Program-made: the position numbers and the translations under genes
Part shown: positions 25,544 through 36,336 of the stretch, piece after piece
How the letters are laid out: every line of letters starts with the position of its first letter
Numbering within the stretch: position 1 is the first letter of the stretch
NCBI GenBank assembly: GCA_023091665.1
Contig: JALJCQ010000017.1
Location: 1,116,001 to 1,180,000, forward strand
Reading direction: 5' to 3'
From: Pythium myriotylum
Lineage: Eukaryota > Oomycota > Peronosporomycetes > Pythiales > Pythiaceae
DNA: 64,000 nucleotides
Notes under the pieces: model-generated
Told to the model about the DNA's origin: nothing
Databases searched by the model: none
The model's input: the letters and a program-made list of their open reading frames with translations, nothing else

Positions 25544-28500
25544 CTACGACGATGATAGCAGCTGCTCCAGACAACCGCCCTCCTTCGCCAACTCGCGGAA
25601 TACACCGCCTTCCACGCGAGCCAACGCCCGAGGAGAGTCGAACTCCGCCACGCGGCCGTCACGAAGCACCAGAATCCGGTCCGACTCCAACACCGTCGAC
25701 AGACGATGCGCGATCGTCAGCACCGTCGCGTCCACGAACTCGCGCGCGATCATCGCCTGCAGCTTCTGCTCCGTCGCTCGGTCGATCGACGCCGTCGCCT
25801 CGTCCATCACCACCACGCGAGACTTGCGCAACAGCGCGCGCGCCATACACAGCATCTGCCGCTCGCCCACACTGAAGTTCTCTCCGTTGTCGCTCAGCTC
25901 GTGCAACAGCTTGCCGTCGAGCGCACTCACCATACCCTTCAGACCCACCTTCTCGAACGCCGACCAAATATCAGCGTCGCTGTACTCCTCGAACGGATCC
26001 ATGTACGCGCGCATCGACCCTTTGAACAGCACCGGCACCTGCGGGATGATCGACATGCGCGATCTGAGAAGCTGGAGATTGATTGTGGAGATATCGACGC
26101 CGTCCAGCACGATCCGTCCAGATTCCAGTTCGTTCACACGAAACAATGCCATCGTCAGACTCGATTTGCCGGCACCGGTGCGACCCACAATGCCGATCTT
26201 CTCGTTGTGGTCGATTCGGAAAGACAGACCTCTGAGTATGACGTCTCCACCGGGCTTGTACGCGAAGTGGATATTTTCAAACACGAGGGATCCTTGTTGT
26301 GGCCACTCTCTCCTGATGACGACTGTGTCGTAAGGTTTACCCTCCCTTGCGATCCCAATGTACTCTAGGACACGTTCTGGACTCACCATGGCCATCTCTA
26401 GAAATGTCCACTTGCGAACCATCAAGCTGAGCTCTTGGTCTACGTTCACGGCATACATGAACGCGACGCCTACCAGACCTGGCGAGAGATATTCATGGAT
26501 CACGACCAACGTTGACACGACAAGGACGACCACACCGAAGCCAACCATCTGGACTCGGATTGAGAACCATTGATTTGTCACGGTCTGTGCGTACCAAACC
26601 CGGTTATTGACATCGATGTTGGCAAAATTTGTGTGGATAGCTCGATCCACATAGTCTTGGCCAAAGGCACGAAGAACGGCAACTCCCTCTTCACTTTGTG
26701 TGACATGACTCAAGATAGGCGAAGTCGAGGTCTTGAGCAAGCGTGAGATCTCGCGTGATGTGCTGAGGTAAAACGTACTCACTGCAACATACAGCCAGCC
26801 GAGAACGATTACAAAAAATCCCGCAAATCGAATGACGTAAATCGCGGTGAGCAATTGAAACAAATTGATCGCCACTGAGACGAGAAATCCGAAGATCGCG
26901 AACGGCATTCGAAAGTCGATGGCCGAGACATCCTCTGAGTATCGATTGATGATCCTACCGATAGGATTAGCATCAAAAAATCGTAGAGGGGCTCTGAGTA
27001 ACGATTTAGTCATTTCATCGAACAAACGCCGTGCCGCCACCACACCAAAGTGTGCCAAAATCAACGCCCGCACAAGGACAAAAACGGCTGCACTGAGACC
27101 GAGAAGTGAGTAGACCGTGACATTGTACTGAACTGAGGCAGCTGTAAGCGGTTGGTTAGACTTGCTTCCCGTCCAGTGGCTAAGCCAGAGATCACTCGCA
27201 ACCTGGAAACCTTGCCAGAGCGCAAGATTGATCATGAATATCACCACGACATGATAGCCTCCCAGCGCTTCGAAATATGCCTTGAGTACTGCAGGTGATA
27301 CTCGACCAATTGCTCGCTCCTCTTCTTTCACGAGTGAACCGTCGCTTGTGGGTCCTCTCTCATTACCTTCGCCGTTGTCTGTGAAGGTGTCCGACTGCAG
27401 CTTGGTTTGCCTGTGATGGTGAAGGTTGGCGTACTGATGTCGCGTCTTTCCGCGATCTCCGTAAGTGACCTGAAAATCTCCGTCGCTGATAAATATCTTA
27501 ACGGTCGCGGCTTCGGACGCAATGATGTCTTGCAAATGAGTCACAAGAATCACGGTCTTCCTTTCAAGTAAGCCGCAAATGCACTTATTGAAGATCTCGG
27601 TCTGCACAATCGCATCCACGGCAGCTAAAGGCGAGTCTAAGATGTACAGGTCTGCATCTGCGTAGCACGCCCGGGCCAAGCTTACTCGAGCCTTCTGTCC
27701 ACCTGACAAATTCACACCTTTCTGTCCAATTTCGGTCTTGTCTCCAGCTGGGAAAAGCTCGATATCCTTCACAAGGCTGCAGGCTTCTAAGACGCGTTCA
27801 TATTTGCTTTCTTCAAACGGCAAGCCGAAAAGGATATTGTCGCGGATGCTCATGTTTTGGATCCAAGGCTGTTGTGAGTAATAAGCAACTTTCTTGGCGC
27901 GCACAAAGACTTTGCCTTGCTCGCGAGGCAATTCACCCAGAAGAGCAGCGCAGAGTGTGGATTTTCCTGCTCCCACTGGCCCGTGCACAACAACGAAGTC
28001 TCCCGAGCGTACTTGAAAGCTAGCATCACGAAGGATCATTTCTGCAGTTGAGGCGTCCCTCGTAGACTCACCCTCTGATTCGCTCACCTTTGCCCAGGTG
28101 AAGCTTGCTCGCTCAACCGAGATTTCTACATCATCAGGGTACTCTCTGTTGTCGTGAGATACTCGCTCGGGATAGGCTTCCTCGGCATCTAGGTATTTTG
28201 CCATACGGTTGATTGCGACCCGAGCCTGCAGGATTGTTTGCAGCGCGTCAGGGAACTGAGATAACGGCTCACGAATAGAGTTGAACAACACCATTGCGGT
28301 AAATACTTTTGCCGCCGTCAGCTGTTTACCCAGAACGAGCGCGTATGTGGCAAACGATGCTGCCGATACAAACAGCGGCGAACTCCAAAAGGTGAAGATC
28401 GAGAGGCCCACCATGTACAAGTATTTGGCAATCGCGTCAACCTCGTCGTGGCGCACCTTCTGGATCCTTTGATTCACTTTGGACTCCCAAGCGTTGAGTT

Positions 28501-29365
28501 TGACAATTTGGATAGCGCCGAAAATCTCTTTGATCACCTTCATTCGTTTGTCCTTGAGGTCCATGACCTTCATGTAGTATTTGATGTAACCGTTGGCGAT
28601 TAGATAGTTGGCAAGCATAGTCAGGGCAATAACTCCGAGACCTGCAAAGGCTGCGAGCTCAAGCACGTCATACAACATGTACATGACGACTGAGATTTGG
28701 ATAGGCATGATCCACACAGCGTTGATTGAATATCCAGCCCACATGACGTTCGACACGTCGGCCGTGAAAAGGTTTGAAATATCGACCATGTCGTTGTCGT
28801 TCTTGCTCTGGAGGCTACGGCGCATAGCCTTCTCAAAGATGAGGCTCTTTAGCGAAACAGTGAGTTGCATCAGCGCCAGCTCCAGGTTGAAGTTCACGTG
28901 GGCTTCAGTGAAGGCGTTGATGAGTCGAGACACAAAGAACGCTGCGACCCAGCGCGCGAGGTCGTTGAGGTCCACGGCTGGCGCTGCAAATGCGTCGATG
29001 ACGTGGTGGAGCACAGCCGGCGCGAAGACGGCGCACGCCGCCATGACCCCCGAGCCGAGTCCGCAGAGTAAGAACTGAAGTCCGAACGCTGCGGCGATGG
29101 CCCTAACGACCGACTTGTCGTGCCTTTCGTACGCCGCCTTGTACTTGGCGTACGCGACGCTCGTGCGTGTCGAGCCCTGCGGCTCCCAGAGGTCGTCCAT
29201 GGCGAGCTGTCGCTTGCTGCCGACGTCCATGACGCTGCGCGCGAAGCCGAAGAGCAGTCGCGAGAGCCACGAGGCGGTCGTGTGGGTCGTGGTCGGCGAG
29301 CGCGACGCGGGCGAGAACGTCGCGTAGCCGCGGCGCGTCTTGTCGCTCAGCAGCGGAGAGGACAT
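25544..29365 (-). CDS. ABCC (MRP-type) ABC transporter 1
   Basis: The predicted protein has 1273 aa on one exon: a full ABC exporter without the extra N-terminal TMD0, like short MRPs. Order is a lasso segment (SWLSRLLFGFARSVMDVGSK, then DDLW), TMD1, NBD1, TMD2, NBD2. NBD1 has Walker A GPVGAGKST near residue 460, LSGGQKAR near 550 and Walker B YILDSPLAAVD, with Ser at the catalytic Glu position. NBD2 has GRTGAGKSS near 1060, FSVGERQ and VVMDEATASID. The catalytic site is thus intact only in NBD2, as usual for ABCC. Family members export conjugates and xenobiotics across plasma or vacuolar membranes. The substrate is unknown. The last roughly 500 bp and the 3' flank are shared with genes 3-5, and NBD2 tracts with gene 2. 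Confidence 0.93.
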   Translation of the reverse strand: MSSPLLSDKTRRGYATFSPASRSPTTTHTTASWLSRLLFGFARSVMDVGSKRQLAMDDLWEPQGSTRTSVAYAKYKAAYERHDKSVVRAIAAAFGLQFLLCGLGSGVMAACAVFAPAVLHHVIDAFAAPAVDLNDLARWVAAFFVSRLINAFTEAHVNFNLELALMQLTVSLKSLIFEKAMRRSLQSKNDNDMVDISNLFTADVSNVMWAGYSINAVWIMPIQISVVMYMLYDVLELAAFAGLGVIALTMLANYLIANGYIKYYMKVMDLKDKRMKVIKEIFGAIQIVKLNAWESKVNQRIQKVRHDEVDAIAKYLYMVGLSIFTFWSSPLFVSAASFATYALVLGKQLTAAKVFTAMVLFNSIREPLSQFPDALQTILQARVAINRMAKYLDAEEAYPERVSHDNREYPDDVEISVERASFTWAKVSESEGESTRDASTAEMILRDASFQVRSGDFVVVHGPVGAGKSTLCAALLGELPREQGKVFVRAKKVAYYSQQPWIQNMSIRDNILFGLPFEESKYERVLEACSLVKDIELFPAGDKTEIGQKGVNLSGGQKARVSLARACYADADLYILDSPLAAVDAIVQTEIFNKCICGLLERKTVILVTHLQDIIASEAATVKIFISDGDFQVTYGDRGKTRHQYANLHHHRQTKLQSDTFTDNGEGNERGPTSDGSLVKEEERAIGRVSPAVLKAYFEALGGYHVVVIFMINLALWQGFQVASDLWLSHWTGSKSNQPLTAASVQYNVTVYSLLGLSAAVFVLVRALILAHFGVVAARRLFDEMTKSLLRAPLRFFDANPIGRIINRYSEDVSAIDFRMPFAIFGFLVSVAINLFQLLTAIYVIRFAGFFVIVLGWLYVAVSTFYLSTSREISRLLKTSTSPILSHVTQSEEGVAVLRAFGQDYVDRAIHTNFANIDVNNRVWYAQTVTNQWFSIRVQMVGFGVVVLVVSTLVVIHEYLSPGLVGVAFMYAVNVDQELSLMVRKWTFLEMAMVSPERVLEYIGIAREGKPYDTVVIRREWPQQGSLVFENIHFAYKPGGDVILRGLSFRIDHNEKIGIVGRTGAGKSSLTMALFRVNELESGRIVLDGVDISTINLQLLRSRMSIIPQVPVLFKGSMRAYMDPFEEYSDADIWSAFEKVGLKGMVSALDGKLLHELSDNGENFSVGERQMLCMARALLRKSRVVVMDEATASIDRATEQKLQAMIAREFVDATVLTIAHRLSTVLESDRILVLRDGRVAEFDSPRALARVEGGVFRELAKEGGCLEQLLSSS

Positions 29366-29626
29366 GGCGCTTGCGCTGGAGGACGCGAGTCGACTACTGA
29401 GGCGACTGGGCGCGTGGAGTGTGCATTCGATCTGGTCGGCAGACGGCGAACTTTGATTCGTGAGAGAGGATGCGCCAATTGTAATTCGTCATTGAGCAGC
29501 TACATTTCAAAACAGGGTGAAAACTGTCTTAGCTGTGTTCGATTATGTACCTGAATGGCGTGAGAAGACGACTTGTTTTGGAAGTCAACGACGAGTTCAA
29601 AACATTTTCACGGCAATTATAATTGT

Positions 29627-31762
29627 CTACAACTCTATCCACGCATTGCGTATCTCTCGTCCGGCGAAGGCGAAGACAATGCGGAAGAGGTCCGGCGTGA
29701 GCATGGGGAGGCACACTGACTCGTGGTAGAGCACGCTGAGCAACGCCATGCGAGCGTCACTGCTCGTGTCGAGATCGGCCTCGGTCATCCCCAGCGTCGA
29801 AAGCACGTTTTCTCGGTACTGGTCGTAGGTGAGCGTCTGGATCTCGCCTCGACCTCGCGCCGGCGTGACGCCATGCAGAGTCAGATGTGAGATGGACCGC
29901 ACACGCCTGAGCAGATCGGCAGCTGCCACGGCGACTTGCTGTAAAGTGGACTCTTCCTCCTCGGAAGCGACGACCTCCATTCGCAGTTGACGAAGTCGAG
30001 GCAGTGGCCCACCTTTTCCCGCGCCCAACACGTTCAGCAACCTCACGGCTTGTGCAACAGATGATGAACTCACGCTCACAGTCTCAAGTCGGCTCCACAC
30101 GGTCATGGGTGTCAGCGGGACGGCCCACAAAGACCCATCCTGACCGACGTTCAGAGATTTGAGTGCTGGGCACGACGTGAGAACTTTCGAAACTGCAGAG
30201 GCTGGTAACGGTGTGTGGTCGATCACCTCGATGACTTCGAGCGTGGAAGACCCAATGAGACAAAGCCAGTCGCGCAATTTAGTTGGGGTGCTAGTCATCA
30301 CCGTCGCTCGGAAGTGGGTTAGCGACGTGGAACTCGACAATTTCTGAATAGAAATCTCGAGGATATCACTGATTCTGACAAACCCCACGCCGTGAGCCGG
30401 TACAATAACGCAAACTCTATCTGTGTTGAGCTGCCCGAAGCCGTCGAAGCGCGTCGAGTCGCCGATCACCAAGAATGAATCCTCATCCCAATAAACTTTG
30501 GTGAGTTCTTTCACCACCACACTCAGTAGCTCATCGCCTGGACCCGACGCCATGTCAACCACCGCGGGCATCGATTGGATACCATCTCTCTGCACTATTT
30601 TGACTGTATCGAGATCCATGATGTCGAGGTGGCACATATCAACCGAGAGCTCACGCCAGGACGAGGCCTTGCTGTCGGGATGGAAGAGTGCGAAAGCGAG
30701 CCAAGCCCAGTCGTGGCGTCGGCTGAGCTCGGAGAACCGCACGTGACGGAGCGAACGCGCGCGTGGAAGTGCCGCACAAAGTCCTCGAAATTGCTGGAAC
30801 GTGAGCGTGTGGCGATTCACGAGAAGCGTCTGCAGCGAACCAATAACTGAGCTGTCCAGTCCGGTAGCCGCGCTGATGGCGCTCGGCGGTACTGTCGCCT
30901 CCACTTGCAACGTCTGTGTCTTCCACCACCAATGCGAGATCTTGGTTTCTGGCAGCTTGAGCCATTCCTGAAAGGAGATGAACGCGTCGTCGAACAACTG
31001 GACGCGCATGTCGTCAAGCGATAGTTCATCCACCCGGAACCGAGTCGCGCGAGGATCCGTTGAGGCCTTCAAATCGCCGAGCAGCTGACGCACCGCCGGG
31101 TACAACAGCGAGGTATCCCAGCTGGGCAGATCAATGGCCACTGGGACCACTCTATTGTATCGGGCTTTGGACACGAACGGCTCGAGTCTCGCCATCGCCT
31201 CGAGGTACTCGGGACTCGGTCGGTAGTGGCCGTCGTGGTCATTCAAGCCGAAAAACTCGCGGCAGACCATATCCACGTGGCGTACTTCCTCTTGCGCTCG
31301 TTCGTTCGTCGTCTCGTACGCGAGCCGGTCTTCGAAGTAGAGCCGCAGCCGCGGGAAGTCGTGCGTCGTGAAGAATGTAAACTCGTCCGAGCAGCCGAGC
31401 TGCCGCAGGTGCGTGCGCCGGTACGTGTGGCTCACGACGCGGCGCCAAAAGACCGGGTTCTCACGGCCCGAGAAGCCCGGACAGCTCGCGATCGCGTGCC
31501 AGACGTCCACGGCCTCGCGCACGTGCGCCAAGAACTCGCGGATCGTCTCGGGCGACTGCAGGCGCACGGATCGGCGCGCGAGCTTCTGGAGCTCCAGCGT
31601 GAGCCACTGCTCGTCGCGCGGGTGGAGGCGGCCCGCGTGGGCGGGCACCTGCAGCGACGCGCGGCCACGAAGGCGGTCGCCCCACGCCATCGCGAGCGCG
31701 AGCATGTCGTGCATCATTGTTCTCGTCGAAATGGGGATTCTCCAAGTGACCAAATCTCCCAA
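29627..31762 (-). CDS. LRR-like family protein, member 5 (no myristoylation signal)
   Basis: The predicted protein has 711 aa. It is assigned to the family by WHAIASCPGFSGRENP then FWRRVVSHTY, the SH3-like strand CVIVPAHGVGFVRISD, the block SCPALKSLNVGQDGSLWAVP and the terminal helix LTPDLFRIVFAFAGREIRNA. It starts MGDLVTWRIPISTRTMMHDM and has Thr, not Ser, at position 6 and large residues at 4 and 5. The N-myristoylation signal seen in members 1-4 is therefore weak or absent. Starts at Met16, Met17 or Met20 are also possible. It sits alone between ABCC genes 1 and 2, 67 bp upstream of the 3' end of gene 2. It may be a soluble counterpart of the membrane-tethered members. Confidence 0.68.
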   Translation of the reverse strand: MGDLVTWRIPISTRTMMHDMLALAMAWGDRLRGRASLQVPAHAGRLHPRDEQWLTLELQKLARRSVRLQSPETIREFLAHVREAVDVWHAIASCPGFSGRENPVFWRRVVSHTYRRTHLRQLGCSDEFTFFTTHDFPRLRLYFEDRLAYETTNERAQEEVRHVDMVCREFFGLNDHDGHYRPSPEYLEAMARLEPFVSKARYNRVVPVAIDLPSWDTSLLYPAVRQLLGDLKASTDPRATRFRVDELSLDDMRVQLFDDAFISFQEWLKLPETKISHWWWKTQTLQVEATVPPSAISAATGLDSSVIGSLQTLLVNRHTLTFQQFRGLCAALPRARSLRHVRFSELSRRHDWAWLAFALFHPDSKASSWRELSVDMCHLDIMDLDTVKIVQRDGIQSMPAVVDMASGPGDELLSVVVKELTKVYWDEDSFLVIGDSTRFDGFGQLNTDRVCVIVPAHGVGFVRISDILEISIQKLSSSTSLTHFRATVMTSTPTKLRDWLCLIGSSTLEVIEVIDHTPLPASAVSKVLTSCPALKSLNVGQDGSLWAVPLTPMTVWSRLETVSVSSSSVAQAVRLLNVLGAGKGGPLPRLRQLRMEVVASEEEESTLQQVAVAAADLLRRVRSISHLTLHGVTPARGRGEIQTLTYDQYRENVLSTLGMTEADLDTSSDARMALLSVLYHESVCLPMLTPDLFRIVFAFAGREIRNAWIEL

Positions 31763-31829
31763 AATTGATATCGTATTTTACAATACCTAAATTGAAAATG
31801 GGTACAACAGGACACGAAGAGCTACTCCC

Positions 31830-34800
31830 TTAGTTCAGTAGGTGAGAAAGGCAGCCACTCTCCTTCGCCAACTCACGGAATACACCGCCTTCCACACAAG
31901 CCAACGCCCGAGGAGAGTCGAACTCCGCCACGCGGCCGTCACGAAGCACCAGAATCCGGTCCGACTCCAACACCGTCGACAGACGATGCGCGATCGTCAG
32001 CACCGTCGCGTCCACGAACTCGCGCGCGATCACCGCCTGCAACTTCTGCTCCGTCTTCACGTCGATCGACGCCGTCGCCTCGTCCATCACCACCACGCGA
32101 GACTTGCGCAACAGCGCGCGCGCCATACACAGCATCTGCCGCTCGCCCACACTGAAGTTCTCTCCGTTGTCGCTCAGCTCATAATCCAACTTCCCGCTCA
32201 GTGCACTGATCGTATCTTTCACGCCGACCTTCTCGAATGCTGCCCAAATGTTCGCGTCGGCGTACTCCTCGAACGGGTCCATGTATGCGCGGAGAGATCC
32301 TTTAAACAGCACTGGCACCTGCGGGATGATCGACATGCGCGATCTGAGAAGCTGGAGATTGATTGTGGAGATATCGACGCCGTCCAGCACGATCCGTCCA
32401 GATTCCAGTTCGTTCACACGAAACAATGCCATCGTCAGACTCGATTTGCCGGCACCGGTGCGACCCACAATGCCGATCTTCTCGTTGTGGTCGATTCGAA
32501 AAGACAGACCTCTGAGTATGATGTCTCCACCGGGCTTGTACGCGAAGTGGACATTTTCAAACACGAGGGATCCTTGATGAGGCCAAGCTGAGTCCACGCT
32601 AACCGAGTTACTGCAAGATCCCTCTGGCAAAATGCCGACATATTCTTGGACGCGCTCAGGGCTCACCAGGTACATCTCCAGCCAAAGCCATGACTTCAAC
32701 CCCAACGCGAGCTGCTGGTCCACGTTCATGGCGTACATGAACGCAAGTGCGATCAATCCGGGAGTGAGATATTCATGTAGAGTCACAAGCGAGGAGACAA
32801 CAATGACAACGACTCCAACGCCAATGAGCTGCACACGCAGAGCAAACCACTGACTGATCACTGTCTGAGCATACCAGGCTCGATTGTTATTGTCGATGCG
32901 CCGGAGATGCTCCTCGTGAGCATGAGCCACGAACGACGAGCCAAACGCTCTTAGCGTTGCCACACCTTCTTCCGACTGAGCAATATGCGTGAGAATAGGA
33001 GATGTTGTGACCTTCCGCAAGCGAGAGACCTCTAGGTTTGCAGCAAAATAGAAGCTTCCTAAGCGGATGTAGACCCAACAAAGCGGAACAATGAGAAGAC
33101 CTGCAAACTTGATCACGTACACAGCTGCTAAGAGCTGAAACGCATTAATTGCTGAGTTCACAAACGCTCCAAAGAAGACGGGTGGCAAGCGAAAGTCGAT
33201 CATGGAGATATCTTCCGCGTATCGGTTGAGGATGCGGCCAATGGGGTTTGTATCAAAGAATCGCAGCGGCGCGTTGAGGAGAGATCGGGTCATATCATCA
33301 AAAAGGCGGCGGGCAGCTACTGCGCCAACGAAAGCAACGGTTAGAGCTCGGAGCAGCACGAGGAAGCTTGTAACTAAACCGAGCACAGCGTAAACTACCA
33401 GGTTATGGGCATCACGAGGTTGATCTGGTGTGGAGGTACTTCCAGTCCAATTACTAAGCCAAACATCACTGGCGATCTGAGATGTTTGCCAAAGCGCAAG
33501 GATCAAGACGAACACAGCGATAACCTTCTTCCCCCCAAGAGCTGACACATAGTCTCGGAAGACCTGGCCAGATACAAGCCCCCCTTGGCGGCCCTCTTGT
33601 TCGACAAACTGCCCATCAGTATCCTTTGCCACCGTCGTCGAACCGCCATCATTCAAACCCACAATTTTCTCCAACACAGTCGAAAGCTTTCCGCGTTCTC
33701 GGCGAGACTTTGTCTGACGACTATAACACACGCGTGACGTGCCGTCCTCAATGTGGATTTTGACATCCAAAGCCGGTGATTCGATAAGGTCGCGAAGGTG
33801 GGTGACTAGCAGCACTGTCTTGTCTTTTAGGAGGTCACAAATACACTTGTCAAAAATCTCGGCCTGCACAACTGCATCCACGGCTGCAAGTGGTGTGTCG
33901 AGAATGAACACATCTGCGTCCGAGTAACACGCGCGAGCTAGACTCACTCGCGCTTTCTGACCACCAGACAAATTCACGCCCTTTTGTCCGATCTCAGTCT
34001 TGTCGCCTGCCGGGAGCAGTTCAATGTCCTTCATCAGTCCACAAGCATCCAACACTCGATGATACCGATCTTTGTCATACGGTAGCCCAAATAGGATGTT
34101 GTCTCGGATTGTCATATTCTGAATCCAAGGTTGCTGCGAGTAATAGGCGATACGCTTCGAGCGAACAAACACAGTCCCCTCTTCTGCAGGAATTTCTCCG
34201 AGCAACGCAGCAAGAAGTAGCGATTTGCCAGAACCGACAACTCCATGGATGACAACGAAGTCGCCCTTACAAATCTGAAAAGAAACGTTCTCAAGTCTGG
34301 AGCTGGATGTCTCGCGGGTGGTTGCTGTCTGCCACGAGAATACCCCGGCCTCGACCGCGATCTCGACATTCTTCTCGAACTTCTCAGCATCACGAGAAAC
34401 ATTGGCTCTTGTGACTTCAGTTGTGTTGAGGAACATGGCGATCCGGTCTAATGCTGAGCTAGCCTGCAAGCAGGACTGCAGAGCCCCAGGAAACTGGGAC
34501 AACGGGTCGCGGATAGCGTTAAACAGCACCATAGCGGTAAAAACCTTGGCTGCCGTTAGTTCTTGGTCCATCGCAAGCGCGTAGATCGCAAAAGAAGTGA
34601 CAGATACCGCAAGAGGAGTGCTCCACAGCAGGAAAACCGAAATGGCGACGATGTACAAGTATCTGGTAACTGCCTGCAGCTCTTTGTTTCGCCAGAAACA
34701 GATCTGCTCGAAGAATCTACCTTCCCACGCGTTGAGCTTGATGACCTGAATAGCTCCAAACACCTCTTTGATAGCTTGCATGCGACTGTCCTTGAACTTC

Positions 34801-35603
34801 ATCAGCTGATCAAACGTGTGTTTCGAACATTGTGCGACAAAGTGACTCAGCATCATTGACAGGAAGATCACGCCGAGTCCTGCAAACGCCGCGAGCCCCA
34901 ACACATCGTAGAGCAGGTAAATCACGAAGCAAATCTGAATAGGTAAAATCCAGGCCGAATTGATTGAGTAGCTGGCCCACATAAGGTTGTCGATATCCGC
35001 TGTGACAATGTTGGAGACGTCAATCGAGCCGCCATTGGCATCGCGCTTGCTATGAAGACTGCGACGCATGATCTTTTGGAAAACCAACGCTTTCAGTGAG
35101 GCTGTCATCTCCATGAGCGTCATCTCCATGAGGAAGTTGACGTGGGCTTCCAAAAAGGCATTCAGTAGTCGCGTCCCGAACAGTGCCGCGACCCAGCAGT
35201 ACACACTTGCCACGTCTACGACAGGTTTGCTGAACGCGTCGGTCACTTGACGCAGTACGACGGGCGCGAACAGCGCGCAGGCCGCGCGTACGCCATTGCC
35301 GAGTCCACAGAGAGCAAAGCTGGGGCCGACCGTCGCGAACAACGCGCGTCGAACGGACTGCGTCCTTTCTAGTGCTCGCTGGAACTTGTCATAGGAAGCG
35401 GCTGCCTGGTGCTTGGCCTCTAGGGGCCAGAGGTCTTCCAGCTCAACGCGTCGTTGGCTGCCGGCGTCCAACAGCGGCCGCGCATGCGTGTAAGTGGCCC
35501 GCGCCAGCCAATGAGTCTCGGACACGCTCGGCAGCGCCAGTGGAGCATCGTCTCGTGGGAACGTCGCGTAGGAGCCCACGGAGCTCTTGAGCAGCGACGC
35601 CAT
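31830..35603 (-). CDS. ABCC (MRP-type) ABC transporter 2
   Basis: The predicted protein has 1257 aa. I use the ATG at 35603 (MASLLKSSVGSYATF), which aligns with the YATF-containing starts of genes 1, 3 and 5. The open frame has another ATG 24 codons upstream. Architecture is TMD1-NBD1-TMD2-NBD2. NBD1 has GVVGSGKSL near residue 457, LSGGQKAR, and FILDTPLAAVD with Thr at the catalytic position. NBD2 has GRTGAGKSS near 1046, SVGERQ and MDEATASID. Two NBD2 tracts (about 31855-32180 and 32313-32573) are almost identical to gene 1 at a constant offset of 6280 bp, while the DNA between them has diverged. Its 3' flank lacks the palindromic element of the other four genes. Substrate unknown; an efflux role is inferred from family. 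Confidence 0.92.
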   Translation of the reverse strand: MASLLKSSVGSYATFPRDDAPLALPSVSETHWLARATYTHARPLLDAGSQRRVELEDLWPLEAKHQAAASYDKFQRALERTQSVRRALFATVGPSFALCGLGNGVRAACALFAPVVLRQVTDAFSKPVVDVASVYCWVAALFGTRLLNAFLEAHVNFLMEMTLMEMTASLKALVFQKIMRRSLHSKRDANGGSIDVSNIVTADIDNLMWASYSINSAWILPIQICFVIYLLYDVLGLAAFAGLGVIFLSMMLSHFVAQCSKHTFDQLMKFKDSRMQAIKEVFGAIQVIKLNAWEGRFFEQICFWRNKELQAVTRYLYIVAISVFLLWSTPLAVSVTSFAIYALAMDQELTAAKVFTAMVLFNAIRDPLSQFPGALQSCLQASSALDRIAMFLNTTEVTRANVSRDAEKFEKNVEIAVEAGVFSWQTATTRETSSSRLENVSFQICKGDFVVIHGVVGSGKSLLLAALLGEIPAEEGTVFVRSKRIAYYSQQPWIQNMTIRDNILFGLPYDKDRYHRVLDACGLMKDIELLPAGDKTEIGQKGVNLSGGQKARVSLARACYSDADVFILDTPLAAVDAVVQAEIFDKCICDLLKDKTVLLVTHLRDLIESPALDVKIHIEDGTSRVCYSRQTKSRRERGKLSTVLEKIVGLNDGGSTTVAKDTDGQFVEQEGRQGGLVSGQVFRDYVSALGGKKVIAVFVLILALWQTSQIASDVWLSNWTGSTSTPDQPRDAHNLVVYAVLGLVTSFLVLLRALTVAFVGAVAARRLFDDMTRSLLNAPLRFFDTNPIGRILNRYAEDISMIDFRLPPVFFGAFVNSAINAFQLLAAVYVIKFAGLLIVPLCWVYIRLGSFYFAANLEVSRLRKVTTSPILTHIAQSEEGVATLRAFGSSFVAHAHEEHLRRIDNNNRAWYAQTVISQWFALRVQLIGVGVVVIVVSSLVTLHEYLTPGLIALAFMYAMNVDQQLALGLKSWLWLEMYLVSPERVQEYVGILPEGSCSNSVSVDSAWPHQGSLVFENVHFAYKPGGDIILRGLSFRIDHNEKIGIVGRTGAGKSSLTMALFRVNELESGRIVLDGVDISTINLQLLRSRMSIIPQVPVLFKGSLRAYMDPFEEYADANIWAAFEKVGVKDTISALSGKLDYELSDNGENFSVGERQMLCMARALLRKSRVVVMDEATASIDVKTEQKLQAVIAREFVDATVLTIAHRLSTVLESDRILVLRDGRVAEFDSPRALACVEGGVFRELAKESGCLSHLLN

Positions 35604-36336
35604 CGCAGGCAAATCCGGAGTGCGCGGCAGCGCTTGGCTGTGTAGCACGCCCCATCTCCATGCTATTGGTCTCACAAAGAACGCGCTGGGAACGGTCAGT
35701 TATGGAGGAGTGATGGTGTAGAAAGGCGACCCCGCTGTTTGACAAACCTTTTATTTTGGATATGTATCCATTTAAGAATCCACGAGATATGATTAATCCC
35801 GTTCTTCAATTATCTTCAAGACCTCAAACACATGATATCACCGTTCCGAGTCGGTCCGACGCTTTCCCTGACACTCGATTGCACAAGGCACCTTTGAGTA
35901 CACGAGGCACTTCACAGTTCCGTACACGAGAGCCCTTGGGGCCGTCCGCTAATATTTCGCAGGTTTCTCCCTTTTGCGCCTTTTACACTCTATTCTCTCC
36001 TCTGTCCGACCTTGAAAAGTCGGTGGAAGTGGCATCTACGAAGTCTCTGTGACCCAACCCAGCCTTGAGTGGCGATAATACGCGATATGATAATACACAG
36101 AAAGGAATTCGGGCTCGTCGAGAGACCCATGGGACCAGCAGCGCGAGGGCGGCGGCCGACACCTTGTGGGGAGCGTTTCAGGAATGCAGAGTGATGGTCA
36201 GATGGGAGGAATGATGGTATAGAAAGGCGGCAATCTTGACCCGGCAAACCTGTGCTTTAGTATAAATTCCCATAACATCAGCTATGCAATATGATTGTTC
36301 ATTGTCTCTACACGTACTCCATGCCTCTGTCAAATG
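35604..36336. other. Intergenic, no gene recognised
   Basis: Includes the gene 2 promoter side and a degraded copy of the ABCC 3' flank. An imperfect relative of the GAGGCACTTCA minisatellite lies near 35884-35935, and GGAGGAATGATGGTATAGAA at 36207 also occurs near 24714. Confidence 0.45.

Noticed and set aside
25552..26368. Long plus-strand frames antisense to ABCC NBD2 regions
   Set aside because: High-GC coding DNA leaves antisense frames open; products are Arg/Ser-rich and featureless.
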